Of a stretch of DNA of 64,000 nucleotides, positions 22,626-34,323 are shown in pieces. Below the pieces are notes generated by a model. The model was not told the DNA's origin. It saw only the letters and a program-made list of their open reading frames with translations, and did no database searches. How positions within the stretch are numbered: position 1 is the first letter of the stretch; each line of letters begins with the position of its first letter. Source of the DNA: Ambrosia x helenae (Eukaryota; Streptophyta; Magnoliopsida; Asterales; Asteraceae); NCBI GenBank assembly GCA_030844895.1, contig CM061232.1, positions 80,432,555 through 80,496,554 of the forward strand, read 5' to 3'. Position numbers and translations under genes: made by a program.

Positions 22626-22935
22626 CTTGCGCAGGTGTTCGTTTTCATGGGGGTGGTATTTTGCTTTGATGCATGTGGTGCTGATGCTTTGTGGTGTAAA
22701 TATTTTTTTTAATGGAATGAAAAGTTAATTTTAGTTATCTTTTATTGTTATTGTTTCTATTGTTTTACCCCCTATGTTTTCGTGTTTTTTTATTTATTTT
22801 AATGGTCTGTTTTATATGTATAACGTTTATTTATTTAGGGTTTTGTATTAACCGTATGTTTGTAATGTAAAGTAAATAAAAAAAACCTTGCATTAATAAA
22901 TACTAAAAAAATACATTAAAAACAAAGAAAAACAC
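22626..22935. other. Convergent 3' spacer between two Myb/SANT genes
   Basis: AT-rich, with AATAAA-like signals on both strands (for example near 22873 for the plus gene). No gene. The two intact Myb/SANT genes are tail to tail across this spacer. Confidence 0.55.
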
Positions 22936-23316
22936 TTAAACTTTGCGCAACATTCGCCATGCCTCGACATGGTCGAAAGCGTTGCCGTATCGAACCTCAT
23001 ACTCATATTGAGCGAATTCGATAGCCAACTCCTCGTCAAGCACCAGATCGTCCTTCACATGTTGCTCGTATAGGGTGGTCCACATTTCACATTTGATGTT
23101 GAGGTCGCCCCACTTGAACTGGAGGTCGCAGAAAGTCTTGTTTGTGTTGTGGCCAACGTGTTCAACGAAGTCGCTAAACACTCGAGCCCAAAACCCCTCG
23201 GGGGGAAGGCCGACCCATCGTCCCGGGGGGGGGAGGAGTTGAATTTCAGGGTCGTTCGACGCATCCTTGTGGCAAACCACAAGGGTAATTTCTTCTTCTT
23301 CGGTCCACGGGTTCAT
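22936..23316 (-). CDS. Myb/SANT-like DNA-binding protein, copy 4, intact
   Basis: 126 residues. Begins NPWTEEEEITLVVCHKDASN, followed by FWARVFSDFVEHVGHN and LQFKWGDLNIKCEMW, the same single SANT-like fold as copy 3 but diverged, and ends VEAWRMLRKV. It is the closest relative of the broken copy at 3735. The start is chosen as the first ATG after a good TATA box on the minus strand (TATATAAAG within 23371-23383) about 60 bp upstream. It is convergent with copy 3. Likely a transposon-encoded DNA-binding factor; partner transposase not found. Confidence 0.8.
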   Translation of the reverse strand: MNPWTEEEEITLVVCHKDASNDPEIQLLPPPGRWVGLPPEGFWARVFSDFVEHVGHNTNKTFCDLQFKWGDLNIKCEMWTTLYEQHVKDDLVLDEELAIEFAQYEYEVRYGNAFDHVEAWRMLRKV

Positions 23317-23370
23317 TTTTGTGTGTGTTTAAAGCGTGGTAAATTGTGGCTTTTAACCCCACGGTTTGAT

Positions 23371-23383
23371 CACTTTATATACA
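23371..23383 (-). promoter_or_regulatory. TATA box of Myb/SANT copy 4
   Basis: TGTATATAAAGTG on the minus strand about 60 bp before the ATG at 23316. Confidence 0.6.
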
Positions 23384-23970
23384 ATGACGGTGGCGCTGTT
23401 AAGAATTAATTCGCTGACCGTTTAGGTGACTTAATTCAATTTACTCGACGGTTTCCAAGATAAAAACTTAAATTTGGCTGACCGTTTGGTGGAACGGTTG
23501 AAATAGTAATTAAATGTTAAAACCATGTAAAAACGTAAAAAATAAAAAGTTTGGATATGTAAATGAAAATAAATAAGTGAAGTGATGTGGGAAAGCAGAA
23601 TTGGTTAGAATCAGTTAAGGATAAATACTCAATATCGTTACAGACACAAGACAAAAAAAATAAATACTAAGTATCGTTACAGACACAGACAAAATAAATA
23701 AATACATTTGACGTGGTTCTAAATGTATGGCTCGCTTGTACTCCAAGTCCCCTATATCAGATAGCTTAGTTATTGCAAGGGAGTTCGAAACAAGCACACC
23801 CGTGGAAATATCCTATCAACAACAATAAAGGGCTCCTCCTTGCCCTACGTCCGTCCTAGAACTTGTCGGCATCCACCACAACTACCGCATCGACCGACAT
23901 GCTTTCTTCTCTATAGAAAAATGTTCCACCAGCAACATGACGTAGATTTGGGAGGTGTTATACAACGTGT
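23384..23970. other. No gene seen
   Basis: Upstream region of Myb/SANT copy 4, then sequence with an imperfect duplication (AATACTCAATATCGTTACAG near 23625 and AATACTAAGTATCGTTACAG near 23663). No coding signal. Confidence 0.5.
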
Positions 23971-24020
23971 AGATGTAACAACTATCTGAGTATTTCTACG
24001 CAGATGTAACAACGATCCAA
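23971..24020 (+). repeat. Paired GATGTAACAAC motif, copy d
   Basis: Words start at 23971 and 24002, 31 bp apart; the first is degenerate (AACTATCTGAG), the second perfect. Orientation is plus although the nearest Myb/SANT genes on both sides are minus. Confidence 0.7.
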
Positions 24021-25100
24021 ACCTTTGATAACTTTATAAGAAAAATGTAACGGAGATGTGAGTGAGGACATAATGATATAAAAAAAAAAAAAAAAAAAAT
24101 TCATACATACTTTGAATACTTCCCAAAACAACCCAGATTTATACCAAAATAATGTAAAAGAAACGGTGGGTGGAGCTCATATTTATACCCAAACTTGAAA
24201 GGTAAAAAAAATGTAAACAAATTTTTTTTTTTTTTTTGATAGGCTAAAGACGTCTCCGACAAAGTAAGCCGAGCCGATTGGTAGCCGGCTCGAGCCATGA
24301 GCCGGGAAGAGCTGGAACCGTCTCCCACGACTTCGGAGTGGTCATGTCGTCTCAAAAGACATCTCGGAAGAGTATCGGACACATGGCAACCATTCAGCGG
24401 TTCTTTTTTACAGACGTCTTTGGAGTCGGCTCAGGGCCTCGGGAAGTGGGAAGCGTCTCACCCGAGACGTTTCCGCTGGCTATTTTCGTAAATTGACCCG
24501 GTCAATGGCTATTTCCGTGATTTTTTCTATTAATAAACATAAAATATTCAACCAGTTACTTATTTATTTGATATAGATATTATTAAATATAAAATATGCA
24601 AGTGGAGTCTTGGGAAAATCAGAAATATTATACAAATTTCTAAAATAATGACATAACGAGGATGTTAAGTTTAAATTATCTATCTTGAATGACTAGACAT
24701 GTTCATATGATACAACTCAAGTTATGGCTATGTGGGATTATGGGGAACTTGACCTAATTTGATGTAAATTGGGAGTTGTTAGTTAGACATGTTTTAGTCA
24801 ATCAAAGATATGGAATAATTTTAAAAATGATGTTTGAATCGATATATAGGATGTTTCTAGAACTCAATTGATGAACCAAGGGTTGGTCTATTGGCAAAGG
24901 CAAAACATTTATGAACAGCTAGGTTAAAGATCCTAAGAGCAAAGGTGAGTTAACATGACTATGACTAGTCATATGTCTAAATTGTATGTCTTACAACTGG
25001 ATTTGATGAACTACATGCCTATGATATAGTAAATTGCACCAAGAATGATGTGTGTTTCTGTGTCACAAGTTGTAGTCCATAAGACTATTCGTTGTGAGTA
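24021..25100. other. No gene seen; poly-A/T runs and a GACGTCTC cluster
   Basis: A-run at about 24080-24098 and T-run at about 24221-24238 bracket 120 bp. A segment at 24240-24490 is rich in AGACGTCT/CGTCTC and has an inverted GAGCC/GGCTC pair (24262-24305). 24500-25100 is AT-rich with no coding signal. Confidence 0.5.
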
Positions 25101-25108
25101 GAGGTGGG

Positions 25109-25324
25109 CAGTGGCGAAGCTTGACCCGAAGGTTTGGGGGGTCGGAAGTCACCGGGGGGTCGGAAGTCACTAGTTTCGGGGGTTCGAAAACCAGTTTCGG
25201 GGGGTCGTAACCCTATATTTTCAAAAGTTTCTATACGAATACTATATAACCAGCACTTCTACGCGAAAATTCGGGGGGGGGGGGGTCGGCCGCCCCCGCC
25301 GGCCCTAACTAAGCTTCGCCAGTG
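25109..25324. mobile_element. 216-bp hAT-type MITE
   Basis: Ends are CAGTGGCGAAGCTTGACC on the left and, read from the other strand, CACTGGCGAAGCTTAG on the right: 14-bp inverted repeats with one mismatch. The element is flanked by a perfect 8-bp duplication GAGGTGGG (25101-25108 and 25325-25332). CAGTGGCG ends plus 8-bp duplications are diagnostic of hAT elements. The interior is G-rich, with repeated GGGGGGTCGGAAGTCAC and a 13-G run, and has no coding capacity. Confidence 0.93.
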
Positions 25325-25332
25325 GAGGTGGG

Positions 25333-25604
25333 TGGAGGATTTATCCAATAATATTTTACCACGTCAACACCTATGTGGCACTGGGTAACGGTCGGCTGTT
25401 GCTCGCGGCAGGGTGTTGTGGGTCAAGCTTAGTGGGGTTTTTTTTTTACCAAATATATTTAAATATTTACCACAAATTTTTTATAAAAAAAAAAAACATT
25501 AAACTAAAAATAAATAAAAATTACACTAAACTAAAAAACAAACATTACACTAAAAAAAAAATACACTACTAAAAAAAACAAACCAAACGATCATTAAAAA
25601 AAAC
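25333..25604. other. No gene seen; A-rich 3' flank of copy 5
   Basis: From 25470 onward nearly all A with repeated ACACTAAACTAAAAA-like words (25500-25600). Beyond low complexity, nothing is recognisable. Confidence 0.5.
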
Positions 25605-25972
25605 CTAGCCACGTAGGTGATCTCCTGAGCACAACATTTGCCACGCCGAAACGTGGTGAAAGGGGTGGCCAACCTTGCGACGGTACTCCACGTGGGTAAA
25701 GGCGAGGAGCACGTCTTCTTTCTCCCCGGGAGATCTCTCCTCACCTCCCTGTACGCGAGTTCGAAGTGTTTACACTTCGATTTTAAGTTACTGAATTTGT
25801 GGGAGATGTAGTCATGGGTACGGTTGGTACCCCCGAAAAGGGTACCAAACTCGGCTAGCACCCGATGCCACTGCGGCCCGCAAGCGTTCGGTGATCTTGT
25901 CGAAGCACCCTGACCGTGCACTTGTTGGTACGCGATCACAAGTGCTAATTCTTCTTCTATCCACTGCACCAT
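25605..25972 (-). pseudogene. Myb/SANT-like gene, copy 5, single frameshift
   Basis: From the ATG, VQWIEEELALVIAYQQVHGQ, then WHRVLAEFGTLFGG and YISHKFSNLKSKCKHF give the SANT-like domain. Near 25738 a small indel moves reading to EDVLLAFTHVEYRRK and HHVSAWQM, the usual family end, stopping at 25605. The leader has a GAA/TTC microsatellite (26041-26061). Otherwise intact, so disabled recently, or the shift is a sequencing error in GGGGAGAAAGAAG. Confidence 0.78.
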
Positions 25973-26061
25973 GGTGATGAAGATTTGAAGATTGTAGGTT
26001 GGTTTGTGAAGAGAATTGTGAAGGAAGATGATTTTTTGTTGAAGAAGAAGAAGAAGAAGAA

Positions 26062-26514
26062 TGGTGAATAAATATGTAAAATAAAGGGGGGTAATAAATA
26101 AACTAGGTGAAAATATTTTTTTTTTTTTTTTGAATTTTAAACGTGTGGCCAGCCCGCTAACGGACGCGAGCTGGCTCACGTCCCATCACTCGCCTAGGTC
26201 TTCGCGTCAGGTTGTTGTCGTTAGTGATACACATGTGGCTAAAGCTGTGGCTCGTGTCAGACTGCTCGCAAGGCACAACGGACAGTATAATTTGACATCT
26301 TGAGACTAACGAATCACAATATTGCATGTCAGCAAAAGTTGAAATGAGATCACAAAGTTGCATGTGATCAATTTGAATTTGAAAGATCACATTTCACAAG
26401 CTTTGTAAGTGATCAAGTGTTATCACAAATTTGTATACGACCCTTAGTTGAACATAGAATGTGATTAGTTAATTAAATTGAACTTGTCTAGATCGTTATG
26501 GTAATATAAATATG
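26062..26514. other. No gene seen; spacer between Myb/SANT copy 5 and LINE
   Basis: Contains a T-run (about 26116-26130) and no coding signal. Its right end is the insertion point of the LINE poly-A tail. Confidence 0.5.
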
Positions 26515-26621
26515 TTTTTTTTTAACGGCCAACAAACTTTATTCATTCAAAAACTAGAAAGGAGCTAGCAAAAAAGTCCGGAATACATAAAAACAAACCG
26601 AAAATAAACAACCCAACCTCA

Positions 26622-29051
26622 TTATCCCATCTTTGACACATCAAATCTACCCCATGAGTCCCACTTCATATCCGTCATTTTTGCACGGTTTGTTATCCAC
26701 AAAAAACTCATAATCTTTATTTCTTCCAAAATTTTCCGGACCGATACTTGTTTTTGGTTAAAAATCAAGTCATTCCTTGCACGCCAGATACTCCAAAACG
26801 TTGTCATAACAACCGCATAAAAAGCCTTCCTCGCACGAGATAATTGCTTTGTAACCAAATGGTAGGCCAAGATATCACGAACATGGAACGCAAAAAAATC
26901 CGGGACATGACACCACGTAAAAACAAGCTGCCAAACCTCCATAAAACTCGACAACCCGTAAAGAGATGATCCACCGATTCATTGCTTGTTTCACAAACTC
27001 TACACACCTGCATCTCAATCTGAATGTTACGCCTTCAGAGCATCCGATGTAGGAAGACGGTCACTGAAAGCACGCCATGCAACACACCCCACTTTTTTAG
27101 GCACCCAATTACACCATTCAAAGGAAGTTACCGGGAGAGAATTCGCCAACTCAAAGATCCACTGCTTGACATTTTTTTACCGAGAAACCAACTTCCCCAC
27201 CCACCGCCCATGTCCATGAGTCCTGATCCGAGCTAAGAAACACACCGGACAGAAGTGTCAGCATCTCATCGAACTGCTGCTGTTCTGCAGCAAAAAAGGC
27301 GACCCACTTCCAGTCCCAGACTAACATATTCTGCTGCTGTACAGACATTAAAACCCGGTCCGAAATCAGTGCAGTCTTCTTCCTCTCTAACGCAAACAAC
27401 AGAGGAAATTTCTTGTGTAACGCCATATCCGAGATCCACCAGTCATACCAAAAAAGTATTGAAGTTCCATTCCCAACATGTCCTCTAACAAACTGGCTCA
27501 CCCAGTCGTCAATATTTTCCAACAACCCCGGAACACTTGCAATTTGCTTCCACGTACCACCAAGCGAAGTTTTCACCGGTATGTAAGTCCAAACCCTACC
27601 ACTACCATGAATTGACCAAACCACCTTTCGCCAAAGAGATTCGTGATTTACTTCAAATCGCCACCACCATTTGGATAAAAGGCTCAAATTTGCATCTCTA
27701 AGGAAGCCGAAACCCAACCCACCATATTTTACCGGCGTGACCACCTTATCCCATGCTAACCAATTCGTTTTTTCCACCAAATCTGCCCCTCCCCAGAAAA
27801 ACCGTCTACGTAACCTTTCAAGCGATTCAATTACTTGAATGGGCGCGCGAAACAACGAAAAAAAATACAAGGGCAAGGAACTCAAAACCGATTTTAGCAC
27901 CGTTATCCGACCTCCATATGAAAGATTCTTAGATTCCAGAAGACAGACGCTTCTTAAATTTCTCGACAACTAGGTCCCAACTTTTCACTAAATTCATGTT
28001 TAAAGCGATAGGCACACCAAGATGTGTAAACGGAAAGTAACCCCGTGAACAATTGAGAATCACAACCATGTTATCAATTTCACTACGCGACACTCCAACC
28101 CTAAAAATGTTGCTTTTCTTAGAACTAATCTTCAGCCCTGTTAATAAATAAAAACCCCTCAACAAGCGCTTCAAGTTAAGCGCATTAACAACCAACCATT
28201 CACCACAAAAAACCGCATCGTCGGCGAACATAAAGTGTGATATAACTGGACCCGATCCTCCAACTTTTATACCATGGAACACCCCAACAGATAAGCGCGT
28301 CGCAAAATCCGAGTAACACTTTCCATCGCTAAAATAAATAGGAAAGGAGATATGGGATCTCCTTGACGAAGTCCCCGTCTACAATTGAATTCACATGTAG
28401 GTGAGCCATTCACTAAGACAAATGCACGTGAATTTTGAACGACGGAAATGATCCAACCTCGCCACCTAGACGAGAAATTCATTTGTGTCAAGATATCCTC
28501 CAGAAAATCCCACCGTAACGAATCATACGCCTTTTCTATATCTACCTTAAAAAATAAACCAGCCAACTTCATTTTCTTCAACCAAGAATAAGTTTCATTA
28601 AGAATTAAAGGCCCGTCGAGTATATTGCATTCTGTAATAAACGCCGTTTGTTCTTCAGAAACAAGCCGAGACATAAACGGCTTCAACCGAAGAAGTAAAA
28701 CCTTTGAAATCACCTTGTTAATTACACCCACCAGACTAATAGGACGATAGTCAGAGAGAGTCGCTTGATCGTGCCCCTTCGGGATAAGGGCTATAAAAGC
28801 CGAATAACAACCCTCTCTGATAAACCCATTGGCGTAAAACTCTTCAAACAAGCGGAAAAAATCCTGTTTTAAAGCAGGCCAAAACTTTCGAATAAAAGTA
28901 AAGTTATAACCATCGGGCCCGGGTGCCTTACCTCCGTCACATTCCCACACCGCACGCGTAATCTCATCCACCGTAAAAGGAGCATCTAATACTTCCACAT
29001 CTGCAGGTAACAGAGTATTAACATTAGGACAATTGAAATCCGGACGTGGGC
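26622..29051 (-). pseudogene. LINE ORF2: reverse transcriptase and zf-RVT region
   Basis: The first frame (from 29051 to 28267) has GGKAPGPDGYNF, LSDYRPISLVGV, motif A FFKVDIEKAYDSL and motif B GLRQGDPISPFLF. A shift near 28275 leads to the catalytic block HFMFADDAVF (motif C, FADD) and LKISSKKSNIF. A second shift near 27945 leads to the thumb and connection LSYGGRITVLKSVLSSLP and RRRFFWGG. The end (27013-26622) holds CRVCETSNESVDHLFTGC, the zf-RVT cysteine/histidine cluster, in shifted frames. At least three frameshifts. It would copy its own RNA at a nicked target site if intact. Confidence 0.9.
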
Positions 29052-30352
29052 TGTAACACCCCAACCGATGGCGGAAACATCGAGGTGTCACGTAAGAATG
29101 AGTATACGGTAGCACATGGTAATCAAATTTTAATTGAAATTAATTTAAAGTGCAAATATCCAAAAATGAAAGTACATAATGAGTTTTAAATGGAATCTAA
29201 TACATCAAAATAACCAAATAAGCATAAACTTCAGTTTGTCTTCTCATATTAATACTCTAGTCTTCATGCATCATTATTTCCTGTTGAGTTGTAAAAATGG
29301 GGGGGTCAACTAGAAGTTGGTGAGAATACATAAGCCATGTCAAGCAAATAGTTTAAGTATAAAAGTTTAGCAATTCATATGTCTATCGTAAGTTTAAGTC
29401 TACATGAATAAACATGATATGTTGAATCGACATAATCAAACCTCCGACTAGTTTAGGTCCATCCCGTCATCCACGGTTCACCTTAATAATATGTTGGAAT
29501 GATAACAATCACCCACGCTACCTATGTAGGAGGTACACGTATCCGGGTGGGATTGTCAATCCAATAGATCTATTATTGAGTATCGCCGGCTTGGCCATAG
29601 CTAATGATTATGTAATGTTGAAACTCGTTGAAACTGTTGTTGTTGTCTAAATCATGAGGCATTAAAGTTTACAACTAGACATGCATGTAGAATTGCTTAA
29701 GTATAATGTTGCAAGTATGAAAAATTGCATAAACATGGTTACGTAAACTCACCTTAGCAAAGTATTAAGTCTCGAGAAAAAAATATGTGTAGCCCCAAAG
29801 TTGCCAATTACAAGAGCTTATAATCAAAGCTTCAATTGTAGAAGTAATAGACTATAGAAGAAAAGTATGAGGGAAAGTTTAATCGGATTGAAACAATCGA
29901 TTTAGAGGTGGCAAGTGTAATGGTTCATAGGTGGGTTTTTATACTAGTTTTGGATTCAATTAGCCATTAAAATTGGTCAACACCATAAAGTAAGGTTTTA
30001 TGATGAATTGACTATTTGACTAGGATTTTGGCTGTTTGACTAAAACTTTGACTAGGACTTTGACCAGGACTTTGACTATTTGACTCAAGGCTTTATTTAA
30101 GAAAAAAAATCATTAGTTTGAATTAGAAAATAAAAAAAAAAATCGTTTTATAAAATGACGATTTTATAAATAGAATTAGGATAGGACATATGTCATGATT
30201 GAAGATTTTTTTTTCAAGTACAATGATAAAAGGAACTTAGAAAAATAGAGTGCACGGATAAAGATAAGAATACTTAGAAATAAATTAGACTTTATATCAT
30301 GGATCGGGAAATACTTTAATGCAAAATAAATGGGAAAATTCGTGAGGTTATA
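29052..30352. mobile_element. 1.3-kb solo LTR inside the LINE
   Basis: Begins TGTAACACCCCAACCGATGG and ends GAGGTTATA, flanked by a perfect 5-bp duplication TGGGC (29047-29051 and 30353-30357). The start is nearly identical for about 43 bp to the LTR start at 47759, then differs. The expected end is GTTACA; the observed GTTATA is one C-to-T change. Interior is AT-rich without coding sequence, primer-binding site or polypurine tract, so it is most simply a solo LTR left by LTR-LTR recombination. Confidence 0.85.
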
Positions 30353-31488
30353 TGGGCCGCCTTTAGCTTTAAACTTCTCTGCAAAAAATGCGACCACTTG
30401 CTCCTTCACTTGTACTGGATCAGAAACCCACATATCCCCACATTTTACCCCGTGAATTTTATTAGAAAACGAATTTAATTTAAGAACACCATGAAAATAC
30501 TTTGTGTTTTCATCCCCATCCAAAGCCCATTTCACCCTCGCCTTTTGATGGCATCTTGCGCTTTTAATCTCTCGTCTTCAAATAAAAGCTTCCTTGCATT
30601 TGCCCTTTGTTCGAACTCTACTTCTGTCAGATCCTAGACTCGGCAAGTGTTTCGAGTTCGTCCAAATCTTTCTTACTTTTCAAACACCTTTCATCCCTAC
30701 GCTTCCTTTCCGCATTCACCCACAATCTAATACGCCCTTTCATCCATTTCAATTTTGCGGCTAAAGCAACATCTGGTGGACCCACGGGGATAAAAGAACC
30801 TGCAATATTATTGACGAATTCCACAAAACCCGGCCATTCTAACCATGAATTAAAGAAGCGGAACGGTACATGCCCATAATCCGAATTCTTGACAGAGAGG
30901 ACAAGTGGACTATGATCCGATAAAAACCGGGAAAGGGCAGTAAGGGACAGACACTCCAGGCCACGCATCCATAAAATCTCTGGAAACAAGCACTCGCTCC
31001 AGTTTACTCAACTTATCTCCCTGTCCTGTCATGTACGTAAACTTAAATCCTCCCATATTATATTCATAAAGCTCAGCCTCCAAAATAAAGGCATTAAACA
31101 CAACTGCATGCTGTGATATGAACTCCGAATTAACCCGTTCATCCACACTCCGCACATCGTTAAAATCACCTAAGAAAAGTCACTGCCCAAACAAAGAGCG
31201 CCTATAAAACAACAATTCATTCCAGAAACTCCTTCTACAAATCGGATCATTTGGAGCATGAACATTCGCAATATTTATAGATTCATTAGAATGGACCAAA
31301 ACTCCCGATACAATCAAAACATGCCTCGATCTAATAGCACCCATCTGGCGAAAACACGAGGGATCCCACCAACAAATAAGACCTCCTGCAGCCCCTTCTG
31401 AATCGACACAATCAAACTGAAATGCTGAGCTACCCCAAAAAGTGGACAATAAACTAATAGAAGGACCCATAATCTTTTATTCTTGAAC
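30353..31488 (-). pseudogene. LINE ORF2: endonuclease (exonuclease-endonuclease-phosphatase) domain
   Basis: Contains GGLICWWDPS, NIANVHAPND, then FLGDFNDVRSVDE and, in a shifted frame, RFLSDHSPLVL, the catalytic SDH block of L1-type endonucleases. Lesions: TAA at 31477-31479, TGA just before the LGDFN block near 31184 where TGG fits, and a frameshift near 30960. The segment ends at the linker KYFHGVLKLNSF ... EKFKAKGG before the solo LTR at 29052-30352. Confidence 0.88.
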
Positions 31489-34193
31489 TGTCACACCCTC
31501 AAATTTCCACTGCGGGGTTTATACCACGAGGCGCATGACAAACCAGGATCCCATAGCCATAAGTCACATGAACGACTCTAAATGGCCAAACCATTTAGTT
31601 CGTTATAGTAAAACCAAGTTTAAAAGTTTTAACCAAACTAGTTTAAGTATAGCGGAAGCGAAATAACAAAACAGTTAAATAAAAGTCTGCGCAAAACACC
31701 GCGCCCAAAACCATAAGTAATTATTTAAAAGAAGTTTAAATGTTCGTCATCCCATGACCTAACATGATGCATGTCCTAATCGTGCTCCATACCTAGTTCC
31801 CTGCAAAAGCATGCTAACGTGTATCAACATAAAGTCGTTGAGTTCACAAAGTAAAGTAAATGAGTACATAAATGCGCTGGTTTCAAAAACCACGTAACCA
31901 AATAAAAGTGTAAGTCCTCCAAACCAAAATATTCAAGTGTTATCAGTTTAAGCGTGTCAGGGGTAGCTAACCCACTCATTGCAACTAAACAGAATTATTG
32001 GGACATATTCAGTAACATAACAATTTGCCTCAATAACTGGTGTCTATCAACACCAGTTCTCAAATGTGGTCAGAAGTTCATGCCCGTGCCTCAAGCACCT
32101 CAGGCATGAGGTTGCTGCACAACCTAATAGCGCTATCAACTAATACCCCGTTCGCCTCCAACGATTAACCCAATAATATGCAAGGACTTTCCAAATGATA
32201 GAGTGTTTAGTTCACAAAGGACCAATAAGTTTTAAACTGATCAAAAACCCGATCCACACAAGGAATCGTAAACCCGACCCACACAAGGAGTCAAAACCTG
32301 AGTAGTCCCAAACTGGACTAGAAAACGTTTACCAAAGGTGTCTCCACCCGAGACACATGCTTTTGAGAAAAAGTAGTGAAACTCACCATAGGTTGCACGT
32401 GAATGATCCAAATCCCTCAAACAGTAACGAGCTACCGAATCCCTATTACAAGTGTCACTAGGTGAGTATACGTGCATAACCAACACATCATGCAACTCGT
32501 TTGTCCAAAACTTCTAAAGTTCAAATCGTGTAGTGACACCTAATGACTCTACATGCACAAGTAAGTCCTACGTATCCCGTTGGTGATCATAATGATTATT
32601 ATCAGTTTTATACCTTATACACATCTACTATAAGTATTCATATAAGTTCATGTCAAATACATACTATATAAGACTCCAAATAGTCACATAAACACATAAT
32701 GCACAATCTGCATTTCTAGGACAGATTGTGTGCCACGAAAACTAATTTATTTAAAATACTTAATCAATGAATTAAAATCTCAATTTTTTACTGAATATTC
32801 TTTGGGATTCATTTAAAAACCCATATTTTTGTTTTGTCTCAAAACCAAACATAAAAATTATTAAATTTTGTACAACACAGCTATATCTAGAAAATTTCCA
32901 CAACAGGTCAGTTTAGTAGACAAATTCCCAAACATTGTGTATTCACCCAAACGAGGTGAATCCACTTGAAAAAGCCAAGTTTCTCCAATATTGACTTGCT
33001 GTCCAAATTTCATAACTTAATTCTTTGTAAAACTCGAGTTATAACCGTTTAAAGTTAACCCAATTTATAACTCCGAAAATCTGATATGACCTTTAATCAA
33101 TTAAAATTCCAAAAACTATTCAAACGATGCCCAAATCTGATGTTTTTGCCCATAATGAAAAGATAAGATCATGTATAATACAATTATGCAAATAAATCAT
33201 CAAAACAATCAATTTAACATCAAGATACAGACCCTACAAAACACCCTAATGAATCTGCCATAAACTGAAACTTGCATCCCAAGTTATTCATAAACCCTAG
33301 TTATGCATAAAAATCTCTAACACATGCCTAATCCATATTATCATGATCAAACACATATATTATCATATAAAAACCCTAATTATGATTACTAACAACCATC
33401 ATCATCAAATCACAATGAACATTCAAGAATTCCCACTAACATGTGTTATGCGATTTCTATATGTATGCATGCCTTATGATTTTTTTTTTAACTTTTCAAT
33501 CATTAATAATCATCATAAAATATGTAAAGATTATACCTTTCAATGCAAGAGCCCTTAAAGCCTAGAGATTGCACCCAAACTAGCTTGAAGGAATGAATAG
33601 GATTGATGTATGTTGAAAATCAAGATAGAGGGGATGGGGGTGGGTTCACGGCACAAACAAGGAGAAGGGGTTAGGGTTTTTTTTTGTCTCCTAATTATAA
33701 GAGGGCTTGGCTTGTTGCCCAAGCAATGATGTGTTAGGCCCCTTTTAGTCCACTAATTAGAACCATTAATCATATTTTAGCCCAATACTGGACCCAATAA
33801 TATTAATCATCCTATCTTGCATAAAACTCATTGTTTTTATCATCTCATAACACATTGATCATAAGGTGAACGTAATTTACATGGTTTACATATTAACTTC
33901 TAGTCAAGCGGTAATTTACATAAGCATGTACTCCACATAAACATGTAACACTACGTTCATCATAATTCAATTGTGCTTATTATTATATTTGCCAGATAAA
34001 TTACCAACGTTCGGGATACAGGAGTCGTGTGTGTAACAAAACAAGGGTTTTCCTACTTATAACATATGTTAATATCATCTAACATATGTTAGGCCTTCTT
34101 AACTAACCCTAGTTAAGTATTTAACCACATATGAATATGTATGTTAACTAGAGTTCAGTAAAAAGTGTTAACCTGAAAATGCGGGGTATCACA
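31489..34193 (-). repeat. 3' LTR of the chromovirus
   Basis: 2705 bp, TG...CA. Low-coordinate end TGTCACACCCTC, high end GGGGTATCACA. Nearly identical to 42770-45479 through its whole length. No coding sequence. Confidence 0.95.
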
Positions 34194-34323
34194 TCATCCC
34201 CAAGTTGAAAAGAATTTCGTCCCGAAATTCAGCAAGTAAACAATAAAGCCAGCTAGAAAATGTGTGCTTGGTTCCCGGATGTCACATCATCCCCAAGTTG
34301 AAAGGAATTTCGCCCCGAAATTC
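34194..34323 (-). promoter_or_regulatory. Polypurine tract with duplicated PPT-palindrome module
   Basis: Directly before the 3' LTR the minus strand reads CAACTTGGGGATGA, the likely polypurine tract priming plus-strand DNA. Beside it is a palindrome with arms GAATTTCG/CGAAATTC around TCC (34212-34230). The whole module occurs again about 93 bp away (34285-34323), overlapping the stop codon of pol. Confidence 0.7.
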
